Part shown: positions 43,931 to 55,329 of the stretch, one piece after another
Position numbering within the stretch: position 1 is the first letter of the stretch
How the letters are laid out: each line of letters starts with the position of its first letter
Assembly (NCBI GenBank): GCA_020746105.1
Contig: CM036628.1
Coordinates: 134,001 to 198,000 of the forward strand
Direction: 5' to 3'
Length of the DNA stretch: 64,000 nucleotides
DNA from: Trogon surrucura
Taxonomy: Eukaryota > Chordata > Aves > Trogoniformes > Trogonidae
Made by a program: the position numbers and the translations under genes
Notes under the pieces: model-generated
Seen by the model: only the letters and a program-made list of their open reading frames with translations
The model's database searches: none
Told to the model about the DNA's origin: nothing

Positions 43931-46900
43931 CCCGGATGCCGGGTTTCACGTCATACAATGAAAAATCCTGGAGGCAGGCTCATCACTACTGCTGTCAGGA
44001 CATGGGGGTGAAGCACAGCCAGGAGAGGGTCGCCATGGGGAGAGAGCACAGAAACCCCCTCCGAACTCACTTGTGCACCCCACCAGCTGATGTGCACGCA
44101 GCGTGGGGGCCAGCTCTGCCCGTGCTGTGTTCCCCAGAGCAGGGAGGCATCGAGCTGAGCCACCTGGTCCATTCCTCGTTGAGAAAGCAGAAATCTCTTG
44201 ACAGGCATCAGAAGGATGGAGCACACAAGGACCAGGGGCGAGCTGTCAGCATCCTCCATTCAACACAGGGGACTTCATCCTGTGGAGCAAGGGGACCCGG
44301 TGACAGCGCTGGCTATCTCAAGGTTCTGTCAGCTTCGCTTCAGCAGCGCCCTCGGCACCTCCCGAGCGCCCCGGCACCACCCCGCGTCCCCAGAGGAGGG
44401 CACTCCCAGACCAGCACACGACGGGAACAGTTCCTCTCTGCAGCTCCCCAGCCGCAGATCTGGGCCCTGGGCATCTCCATCCCCCGAGGATGCTCCCCGC
44501 TGCTGAGCCACAGGAAAGCTCCTGCCCGGGGAGGAATCACACAGGTTGGAAACAACGTCACATCTCTAAAGCCCTGTAACCACCTCCATGCACGTGCTCC
44601 AAACACCCTGCACTTAGTCTCCAGCTTTGGGGCTTCCACAGTGCCCACCCACATCTCAGTGCGCTTTGCCAAGCTAAGCTGGTAAGAGGATCCATCTCCT
44701 GACTTGCTGGCCCAGCACTGCAGGGAGGGATGCAGCAGGGACTGGTAGCCTGGGTTACGTTGCAGCTCAGACCCGTCCAGCCATGAAGCCTTTTTGAACT
44801 GAAGGATGAGGACCAGCAGCTCTGACACTGCTGCCCACCTGGAGCTGCAGAGCATCGCAAAAGCACCTTGCACAGCGGTGGCTGGATAACAGGATCTCGC
44901 TCAGCTGGGTGTCCCCAGTCCCAGGTCCTTTGCCATATACGCAGGATTATGCCAGACAGTGCTTGGGATGGTGGCAAGGATTTGGGGTGGCTCTGGGCTG
45001 TCCCGGGGTGCTGGCAGGGCAGCTGCAGTGACAGGCAGGATGGAGATTGAGCAGAGCAGGGTGGGTACAGGGCCACGGCAGACCCAGGGGCTGGGGTGCC
45101 AACTGAGATGTTGCTCTCTGCTTCTCTACCTCCCGTGGCTGTCTAGGGCAAAGAGGAATGGATCTTCCTTTGTTCTGGCAGCCTGTGAAATACCAGAGCT
45201 TATTTTTTCCCCATCATTTTAGGAGCTGCTGTCTCCCTTGTGCTTGTTAGGTGCTATGTTTCCTACAAGGCAGCTAAAAAAGTCCCATTAACCCTCTCAC
45301 AGCAATGTTTCGCTCTCTGCTACTTTTACAGGCTGGCAGCCGAACTCTCCGAGAATTAGTAATAAGAAATACCCTCTTACATAGTCCTAATATTGCTATT
45401 TCTAATAAAGACCCATGTTCAGTTGCATTCCACTCGTTGCTTTGATCTGGTACCAGCAGAATCTGAAAACACCTCCAACAGCTCGGAGAGCTGCCTGGAA
45501 TGAGTCTATTGATCGCGATGAGTCAGAGCTTTCAAAAACCTCTGCACCAAATATCTCCAGGCACGGTGCTGGGGCTGTGGGCTGAAGGCCAGCGAGAGAA
45601 ACGACTGCCGACCTACCAGCTGATGGGCACTGTGGGACTGGGCTGGGTGTCTGAGGACCCAGCCCCAGCTCACCGACCCCAGGATGCAGAGGGAGGGTGG
45701 GACGCCTGAGTGCTGCAGCAGTGGAGGGACCGGACATCATCTGGCTGCATGGGCTCAGCTGGGGGCCTTCCTTGGACCCACCCCCACCCTCCAACAGCAC
45801 CTCATCCTGCTCAGTCTGTAACGCCTGGCCGAGCAGATTGGAGCAGGGTGTAGTCTGGATACACTCCGCCCAGATCCTGAGCGATGCACGGCAGCGGCAG
45901 GTCGCTGTTGGGGCACGCTGGGACCTCACCCCACAGTTCACGTCACAGCTCCTGGCTGTAGCCTGCAGAGTCCCACACACCGCTTGCGCCTCCGAGGTGG
46001 GGCAGAAAAACACCCTCTTGCATCCACTCAGAAACTTCAACTGCTAAAATGTCATCTTGAAATGTCACGAGTCTTTTGTCTTTTTCTGCTCTACATGAAT
46101 ATCTCTGTTTCGTACAGAACAGGGAGAGCTCAGCTGCTTCAACCACCCCCTGGGCTGGTGAGTTCTGGTGAGTAATGTGCCTGAATCACCTCCAGGGTCT
46201 TGTTCTGCCAGAAATCTGAAAAAAGATTGGTTTCTTTTGATCATCCATCTCTATGTGGATGATGTGCAGACACGTGTCCCTGGAGCGGACATGGAGCTCA
46301 TCTCAGGCTGCAGCTGTGAGACTGCTGAGCTGCGCAGGCTCATGAGTGGCCAAAGGAAACACAGAGGTCCAGCTCCAAAAGAGCTCAGCACCGCAACACA
46401 GGTCACAGCAACATAGGTTATGAGGCCAGACTAACAGGGTCGGGAGGTTAGACTAGAAGAGAGACTGAAGGAAGGTGCAGACAGCTGTGGGGCAGTCCTG
46501 CTCTGCTGCCAGGAAGCCACAGGCAGTGTTGTTGCAGGTCCCCACCCAAGTCACTGCAACGGTGGCAGGGGAAGAGGAAGGCTGGCAGCCTGGCAGAGGA
46601 AGGGCAGAGCTTTGGAAAGTGGCAGGGCCAAGGGTGTCAGGGTGACCCATGGCGTTGGAAAGTGGTTGCATGCAGTCCTGCTTTACACCAAAAGGAACCC
46701 TGAGGCTGGCACCCCTGTCCCCTCTGTTACCTCCGCCAGATGCCTGGATGCTGGGCACCAATTTCTCGCCTGTTCTCAAATCTGGCTCAAATCTCTGAGT
46801 CCAGGAGTCTGGATTTGTCCCTCCAAGCTCGACTCCTCCACCCCAGGCTGCTTCAAATCACAGCGCTGCCTGATGTTGGAGAGGGGATTTTCTCTTGCTT

Positions 46901-47266
46901 TGTGGCTGCAGGCGCAGCCTCACAAACATGTCTGAGAAGCACCCGCAGTGCAGGGCTGCTCTGAAGGAAATTGCCCCAGTACTGGTAGAAGGTATAATAA
47001 AACTGTTCAGCAGTTGCTGAAGAACCAGCCTTTTTCCACATGACAACAATGTGTAGACCAGCTGCGGATGTAATTTTCTCACAGGGAAATCCCAAGTTTT
47101 CCTAGTGCCTTTCCCAGATGCTTTCCCAGGCAGGGCAGTGTTGGTTCTGTAACACAGAAAGAATAAGTACTGAAAGCAGTTTTCCATAATAAACTTGTGT
47201 TATTAAAAAAAACCCCACACTCCAGTGCACAAAGTAAAAAAACCGCTCCTCTTTCATTAAAGAGGG

Positions 47267-47309
<43 letters not shown>

Positions 47310-47641
47310 CATAAACTTGTATTAGTATATATACTGTACACACACATACAGATGGATAAATAGATAAAAGTTTTGGGGCTTCATCTTTGGTCTGTATTCC
47401 CTATGCTTTGGCTCAAGAATGCCAAAACCACACAGGGAAGCTCTGAAGATACTGATCTTGGCCATCCATGGCAGCCGTGTCTGAAGTGTGCCTGTGCCTG
47501 CCCCAGCAGCCTGCCTCAGCAAGGCACCGGCAGGTCAGAGCAGGCAGCGGTATGGCCAGGAGTGCTCCAGGCAGCACTTCCAGCTCTGCTCAACGCTGTG
47601 ATCTGGGTGCCGGGAGATCCTGGCGTGCCTGTGCCTGCCTG
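43931..47641. other. Intergenic DNA between the FABP-like remnant and the cytokine receptor gene
   Basis: Contains a TG/TA microsatellite. No exon-like frame or repeat family was recognised. The 3' UTR of the cytokine receptor gene must occupy the right-hand end, but I see no convincing minus-strand AATAAA. Confidence 0.5.
47266..47310. repeat. (TG)n(TA)n microsatellite
   Basis: About six GT units followed by about twelve AT units. Likely length-polymorphic. Confidence 0.95.
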
Positions 47642-50600
47642 TTACAGCTCACCGGCAGCTGAGGGATGTGGCTCGTAGCCAGAGAAGGCAGCTGCCTGTA
47701 GGTCATCGAGGGGCAACCACGGCGGCTGGCTGGGGATGCCCAGAGCTCCCTGCTCTAAGTCGTTCTGCTGCACTGTGCTGTTGCCCAGCTGTGGCTCAGT
47801 CCCACAGCCATGCAGAGGTTCGAGAACACAGAAGAGCTGCCCTCTGTCCTCCGTCTTGCTGGGAGGCAGCTTCACAGAGCTGAGCGGTACCCAGTGCCCT
47901 GCCATGCCCAGGCTCTCCCGCAGATCCTCCTGGTTGAAGCTCCTGCCCAGTGTGGGCAAAGGAAGGCAGCTGCCTGCTCCCGAGGCTGGGTGGTATTTAG
48001 AATAAAGCTGGAGTTGCAGGGAGAGCCACATCTCGGATGTCCAGTAGTCCCTGTCACCTCTGTAGCTGTTTCTGGCGCATTCCATCAGCACCGGCTGCTC
48101 CAGCACATCATCCTCATCATGCTCCTTCCCATCCTCCTCCAGCCGTGATGAGACCTGGGAGCCCAAGGCATGGCCCAGCTGACTGTGGGTGCAGGAAGGG
48201 TCCCTTCCCTCGTGGCAGACTGGTCCAAACCCATTGGCACAGTAGCCACTCATGTCCTGGGAAAGGCCTCCAAGGAGCTGGGCTGTGGACATTGTCTGCT
48301 CATCCACAGGCGATGCACGGGAGGGGAGCACGGTCGGCAGGAGCAGGGCAAGCGTGTCCATCTCCAGCTCCAGGGTGGGCGCCCCGACAGGCATGCTCAG
48401 CTCCCGGTTCAGGAGAGCCTGCTGGGAAACAAGCAGCAAAGCAGTCAGCCTCAGCTTGCTGAACTCTTCCGTGTTTTGGATCAGTGCAGCAGGGTTGCAG
48501 CCCTGAGAGCCTCTTCGAGCCCTGGGGCTGTACTTGTCCCAAGGGCAGAGCAGTGAGGGGCTGCATCTCCTCCAGGTCAGGAGAGCAGCCCCACTGTTTG
48601 CTTTTCTTCCCCTTTTTCTCCCCTTCAAGCTGTGTCGATGGACATGCAGACAAGCAAAATCCAACTGCCTAAAGCACGAGGCTCCTAACACTGAGGGCCA
48701 TGCTCGTAGAGTACGTGCTGCCCAAGAAACCCTCCTCCAGTGTGACCCACAGACGATTGATGCATCCCACCAGTATCTTCTCCCATGCAGCGTGGCCCTG
48801 GGGGTATGGTGGGTCAGGCAGTGGTGAAGGCCCCTGGGCACCAAGATGAGTTTGGTGGTGCAAGAGGCAGAGGGTAGGAGGAGCTGAGACTCCTGCAAAC
48901 ACCGGACCCCCTGCTTGGCTGCAGCACATGCGAGGTGGAGCTGGAGGAGGATCGTTCACTTACAAGTGTTTTCGGGAGGTGTTTCTCCGAGGCACCAAGG
49001 AAGATGTGCAGCTGGATGAAGCAGAGCCCGGACATGCTCAGCAGCAGGAAGATGCCACTCATCACAGCAAGGAGGACCCAGCGAAAGCCTGCCAGAAGGT
49101 CACCAACCAGCTGAGGGCTGGATCCCAGCCAGTATCCTCCCCCAGTCTACCCTATGCCAGTGCTTCCCCAGAGCTCCCTTGGCAGCCTGGGATGTTCAAG
49201 GAGGACATGCAGGGCAAGCCCAAGGAGGATGGTGAGAGCACATCTCACCAAGAAAGATCCTCACAAGGCATTATTGGGCCACCAACCCTGACCAAAATGG
49301 CTGGGGGCGGTAAATGACCCATACCTCCACCCGTGTCTGTGCCACAAGCAGGACCCATGATGCAACTACAGCTGCTGAGTTGGTGAGAGAGCTCCTACCT
49401 GAGGGGCTCACTGGCGTCACCATACACTGCTCAACCTCCTGGCTCCGCTCCCTGGCCACATCTCTGGCTGCTGTTCGGACACAGTACCGCGTGCTCGGCT
49501 TCAGGAACCTGAAGGTGCATGGTGCTCCATCCCTGCGCCGTTCGCAGGGCACCTGGAAGCAGCAGGGACACACAGCCAGGGTGGCTGGAGGTGGTGTCTG
49601 TGCACTGCTCCCCTCCACAGTGCCGCCTTGACACCCCACTCACTCCACGGTGTGGAGCACAGACCCTCCCTCCCTGCACCCCAGCATCTCCAGACCTTGT
49701 TTCTTCACCCTGGGAGGTGTTCAGGTCCCAGAGTACCTCACTAAATACCCACTGCCTACTTTCATCTGAACAGAAATTGTTACAGTTTTTTCTTATTTGT
49801 TCAATCTAGAAGAGGAAAGAAATCTCTTGCCACCCCCAGGTTATGAGACCTAATTGGGAGTGCAAAGCCTCTCACCGCTGGGTGTGGGCACAGGCACTAC
49901 CACACCAACACAACTGGGCACAGGCATCTATGCTGCACTAGGAAAGCTTTTGTAAGTCCTGCACACCCTGAGCCTTGCCCACCCACCACATACTTCTTGG
50001 AGGAGCACATCCCCTTCGTAGAGCTCCAGGCAGTACCGCAGCCTTAGCAGTACTTGGTCAACCGGCTTGTAAGAGCCATTTCTCCTTCGGTAGGGAGTGA
50101 ACGGCGTGGTGATATTTATACTGAGGATGTCATTCTGGAGCAGCAGGGACAGCTTGGGGGGACCCACAATTGCTGTAGGGAGGGAGGAAAGAAAAAAAAA
50201 AAAAGAGCAGGAAAATTAAGCTCTTCAAAACAGAAAGCAGACATCTTAATTCTCTAGAAAGGAAGCTTTTCTGTTGGACATCCAGCACACAGAAGCTTCC
50301 TTGGGTCTAGCCTGATGGCACTTTGTGCTGCAAAACCAGCTCCAGCAGCCACCATCCCTTTTTGACAGCACTTCATCTCCGAGCTATCAGACGATGGTCC
50401 AGAGACTCACCATGGAGAGCAGAAACTGCTCTTTTAGCTAAGTGCATCTATTTCCATGGCAGCTGGACACAGAGGGAATGAAAAAGGAAACTTAAGCAGC
50501 TGATATACATCCCATCTCAGCCCCCAGGAGGGGCAGGAGCCCAACTGAAGGAGCTCCCTGGTCCTTACTGTCTCTGTAGGGCTGCAGCTCGTTGGAAATG

Positions 50601-52019
50601 GCCCACTTGGACAGCTCGCCTCCCGCCACGGCTCTCACCCTCGCCCAGTACATAGAGTGGATGTCGTCAAAATACAGCTCACACGCCCAGGAGGAGTTGG
50701 TTCTCTTCCCTCCGCAGGCATCTGCCTTGGTCCAGTGAGAGGTTTTGCACCTGGAGAAAAAGCAGAGATTTCTCCTTTTTGACACCTTGCTAGCCAAAAA
50801 AGAAGGCTGCCTAGCTATCACCACCCTGTCCAGGTGGGAAGCGTGGGAGAGCACAGATACCGGCCAACAGCACCCTGGGCTGCATTAGGAAGAGCACTGA
50901 CAGCAAGTCAAGTCCCCTCTCACCAGCACGAGTGGGATGGCATGTGGAGTGTTGCACCCTGACATGCGCTCTCCACTACAAGAAAAACCACATCCACACC
51001 AGGGAGAGCTCACTGGAGGGCCAAAAAGATGGTACAAGGGAGGCTGAGTGAGAGGGAACTACTTAGTCTCAGAAGCAGGTGGGAGGGAGTGCATGTCACA
51101 TCAACATGACAGAGTGAAGAAGATGGAGACTGCTCAGCAGTGCCCATGGAAAGGACAAGAGCACTGGGCAGAGGTTGAGATACAGGAAATTCTGTTAAAG
51201 TCCAAGGGAAATTAACCCCCAAACCCAAACTCAAAAGCAACCCCCTTTTAACCCTTTTGTTGCTGGGAGGTGACCAGGAAAGGGAGTAGGTTGCCCAGGC
51301 AGGTTGTGGAGGCTCCATCCCTGAAGGTGGTCACAACCCAAGAGGACACAGTCCTGAGCCAGCCCTGCCTGAGCAGGGCTTGGACAAGCAGGTCTCTGGA
51401 GCTCCCTGCCAGCTCTGCTAGCTTCTTACCCCGCACTATTTACTGCCAGAGAATAATCCCCTGAGTACCGGGGATTCCTGATAGCCCTCTGCCAGAGCCA
51501 CCTCCACCCCACCTACCTCCACTCCACCTCGTATGTGATGTTGCTGGGTGAGCCGGGTGCCAACTCCCATCGCAGGCAGACGTGGAAGTTCTGTGCCTCC
51601 AGTCTCACGTCCTGTGGAGGCACCAGCATACCTGGCGAGGGGGCAGAGGGGTTGCTTTGCCATGCCACACAGGTCTCTCCACTTGACACATGCATCATGG
51701 GGCTTCCATTCCCCCCTACAACCTCCAGCTTCAGTCCTGACTGCCTACCAGGCTCAGGCAGGCACTAGCTGCCCTATCGGCATCCCATGAATCTCCTGCA
51801 CATCCCGGAGCATCCTACCTGTGGTCCTGTGAAAGGCACCGACACCCTGATGTGGTGGCTGGTCACCCTGGGGTTTTCATTCCCATTGCACCTCGAAGAC
51901 CACTTGATTCCCCTCCTCCCTAAGTCTGAGAGTTGTACCCATGCAGCTCCAGACCTAGACTTACCCTGGAGTAGGGTGCAGCTGGCCAGGGACAGAAGCA
52001 GGCTCAGGACAGGGCTCAT
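47642..52019 (-). CDS. Class II cytokine receptor, IL22RA1/IL20RA-like architecture, subtype unknown
   Basis: Single-pass receptor of the interferon/IL-10 receptor family, 529 aa. Minus-strand exons: 52019-51965, 51631-51517, 50750-50569, 50172-49994, 49552-49399, 49088-48964 and 48421-47642, the seven-exon plan of the family with the whole tail in the last exon. Signal peptide 1-19. First fibronectin III domain about 22-118 (PPQDVRLEAQNFHVCLRW, then YWARVRAVAGGELSKWA). Second about 119-225, opening VGPPKLSLLLQND and carrying the STRYCVRTAA...VEQC cysteine pair typical of D2. Transmembrane helix about 232-259. The juxtamembrane LPKTL (266-270) resembles the JAK1-binding box 1. The long 260-residue tail implies a signalling (R1-type) chain; tyrosines are present but no YxxQ STAT3 motif is evident. 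The ligand is unknown. Family membership is secure; orthology is not. Confidence 0.9.
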
Positions 52020-54480
52020 CCCGCTGCACCCCGTCCATCTGCCCCAAATCTGATGCTGCCGCGCTGGGCGAGGCGGAAGGAGGACAGGCGTGCCGTGACG
52101 GAGCTGTTCTGCCACCTGCAAACACAACAGGCAGTTGGAACCTGAGATCAAAGAAAATATTTCTTTTCCCTGAAGTTGTGGTCAGCAATACCCACTGCAG
52201 GCATGCTTTGCCCTCGGAGGGTGCATGCCCAGCTGCGGTGCAGAGGTGGCCACTCCAGAGAAGTGGGGACCTCTTGCACCTCTGGGAGGGGGTGAAGTGG
52301 CAGCGGTGCACGTGCCCTCCAAGCTGCGGCAACAAATGGGGACAGCAGGTAGCTGCCACAGCACCGTGCATGTGCTGCAGGGACCTCAAGCTGCCACCCA
52401 CCTCTAGCTGGGAGAGGTCATGCTGCCGGTGTCCCCGGGATGTGGGTCTGAGAAAGCTCCTGGCCTGATGCTCACACCACTCTGGGGGTGACTCAGCCCT
52501 GCTCTGAGGGTGACTCATTCTGGCAGAACCAGTGATACTGACGCCGTGACACCCCCAGCCCCTCTGCAGCCCCGGGACGCTGGTGCAGTCGCACGATACC
52601 GCCCCACTCCCTCCTCCCTCTCTCCAGAACTTGGCCAGGAGCTCCTTACCTCAGCCTCGCCCCCCCATTCAGCTACCAAGGAATTTTTGTCCCTGCTCTT
52701 ACCGGCCACAGAGGAAACCTTGCTCTCTGGGGAGAGACACACACGGGCTTTGAGGCCACCAGCACAGACATCTTGGTTGTGGGGACACGTCCTCTGGGGA
52801 GCCCAGAGCCCCCTCCAGAAGCAGGCAGGCAGGAGCACCTCCCCGGCCAGACTGGACATCCATTGGGCTGGGTTTCTCCCACTCACTGCCTCTTACTCTT
52901 CCCGTTTTATACTGACTCGGCACTAACGTTATGAGCACCATGTGCAAAACGCTTTTGCCGTGTTTTCTGTTCCTTGCAAGTGTTCGGATCTGGGAACAAG
53001 GAGGAGTTGCCTGCAAGCAGGGACAGGCAGCTGCAAACGGTGAGCAAGGGCACCCAGCGCCGAGGCAAGACCTGAGACATGCCAGGGCCAAAGTGGAGGC
53101 AGTGTGTTTAGGGCCTCCCCCTGCCCCATCCCGAGCACAAGTCCCCTGGCTTTGCAGCCCCTGGCAGAGGCAGCAGGAGAAGGGGCCCCACCAGTCTGCT
53201 CCTGGGACTTGAGGAGGTGCAAAGCAGTAAATCAGGTCCTGGGGAGATCCCAGGACCTGGTTGGTTGTGTGGGCAAGGGCAGGGCTCCTCCTGCTGAGGA
53301 GGTGGCAGCATGCAGGGGTCTGGATTTTTGCAGTGGCGAGGGTCGTTGCAGGATGGTCCCTGCCAGCCCAATGCTATGCTCAGAACACCTGGTCCCGGCT
53401 GCCTCGGCCAGGGGGGAAAAACCCAGCACCCCTCTCCAGGTTATGGTTTCTGTAAAAATATGGTTGTGTCAACCCTGCCGGCTGAGACTGAGAGATGAAG
53501 CCCCTTTTCCCCTTGCATCCTTTCTTTCACCTGCATCCCGCCGCCGCGCTGCCCTGAGGTGTCCCCCGTACCTCACTCAATGTCACTGAAACCTGGTGCC
53601 GCCGCTGGCATCCACCACGCTCTGAAAGGCAGCCGCCTCACTCAGCAATCCGGCGTCAGGCTCCGAGGGTTGGGAGCACCCCCAGGTCTGGGGGACAGGC
53701 TCGCGTCCTCCATGCCACTGCACCAGGAGGCTGCAGAAGACCTCCCACAGCACCAGGCTTGACTTTGGTGGGTTTTGTCCTTTTTCCTGGGTTACGGTAC
53801 TTTTTTCTTCCTTCCTTCCTTGTTGAGGGCGTCTCACCAGGTCGCAGGCTCCCCAGGGTGGCAGCCCGGGCCGGCTCAGCAGTGCCCTCTGGGAGCGAGC
53901 GGCGAGGCAGCCCGAGCCCGTGCCCCTCCCCTTGCACCCCGGCTGCACCCAGCGCCCACGTCCTCCTTTGAGGGACCATCAGCCACTTGGGGACAGGAGG
54001 CAGCGGCACGAGGATCAGAGCAGGACCTGTGCTGACACACAGCGGGACAGACGTGAGACAGGACATCCACACAAAGCCAACACCAGGAGGTTCCCCCTTG
54101 CCAACACCTGTGTGGCACGCTGGGCACGCAGACCTGGCACCCCCCGCACCCTGCTCTGCCCAACGCCAAGGAACCCCTGCACAGTTCAGCTTCGCCCTAC
54201 GAGCCCCAGGCCTTTGGTAGCCCACCGTGACCAGAACGCACCAGGGCTTACACTCTCAGAGAGCGTACCACCACAACTGCTGCAAGGCTAAGAGCCACTG
54301 AGTGCAGCACCACCAGTGCCAGCACCCTTCAGCCCTGCCCACAACCGAGCCAGCACCGCCGCTCCAGAGGCTCCAAAGCACGAGCCCGGCAGCAGCCAAG
54401 GGCAGCCTCTGGCACCAGCACTGCTGCCCCTGCACCACACCAGTGCCTCGGCACACCCCTCGGCGTGAACAAGGACGCAG
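52020..54480. other. Region between the cytokine receptor promoter and the FAAH2 3' end
   Basis: Holds the unmapped promoter and 5' UTR of the cytokine receptor gene (an upstream ATG at 52036-52038 overlaps the main frame). I see no other exon, repeat family or RNA gene. Confidence 0.5.
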
Positions 54481-54502
54481 CCAGCCACAACTGGACAGAG
54501 TC

Positions 54503-54508
54503 TTTAAT
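54503..54508 (-). terminator. Candidate poly(A) signal of FAAH2
   Basis: Minus-strand ATTAAA, the commonest variant signal, about 820 bases beyond the stop codon. No AATAAA lies nearer. Confidence 0.45.
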
Positions 54509-55329
54509 ACCATCCTGGCCACCTTGGGCTCGCTGCCTGCCCCAGAACAGCCAGCTGCCCGCGCGGCAGGCATAGGCCAGGCAGCTCGGAGGGCAGGGAC
54601 AGGGGACACCGATCGGGCTGGGCGATCCCCTGGGACAGGGTGGGAAGACACAGGCAGTGGATCCTTCAGCTGTCCCAGCACACACGGGGGGCAGCAAGAG
54701 CTGTTCCAGCGCCATCAAATGCTCATCGGAGCAAAACCTTCTCCCTCACCCACCAGCTCCACATGGGGCAGAGCCCGGCACCGTTCACCCACAGAGCACT
54801 GCCAGCAAGATGGGCAAAGGGCAGACTCCAGCCCCTCTCCCTTCTGGGTTGGGGGGCAGCTCAGGAAGGCTGCGGAGGCCTGGAAGCCCATTGAGCACCA
54901 CCCTGGCCCACCAAGCGGGACAGATGCACCCCAAGGGTGGTGGCGGGGTTGTCCTCGAGTAGTCCAGCAACACCTCATCTCCTCAGCCTTCACTTGGCGT
55001 CTTCAGAGCAGCAAGCGTTACCGAGATGGCCATCTCCAAGCCCAGGAGAAGGTGGGTGCCCGTCTGCCAGCCCACGACCAGCACCGCGGCTGCTGAGGGG
55101 CCACAGGGAGGGGAGGTCTCCCCCGACAGAGGGTGCTGCAGCGAGGGGCAACTCCAACGGCAATAGCGCGGCTTCCCCGGGGGCTGAGGCACGGCTGGCC
55201 ACTGCCAGGAGGGCACAGCCCGGGAGGAGGCAGGTAGTGTCATAGTGGGATCAGTCATCAGCGCCTGCCGTCGCCTCGCTGGGCACCACCATCTCCATCC
55301 CTGCCTCCCCGCAGTGCCAGGAGCCCAGG

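Noticed and set aside
43627-44685. A 352-codon open frame on the plus strand
   Set aside because: It spans the FABP-like remnant and then low-similarity sequence with no domain, no splice-consistent partner exons and Ser/His/Pro-rich random composition.
47642-48898. A 418-codon version of the last cytokine-receptor exon
   Set aside because: The frame is open past the acceptor at 48421/48422, but residues before it do not continue the transmembrane exon; splicing from 48964 gives the proper receptor.
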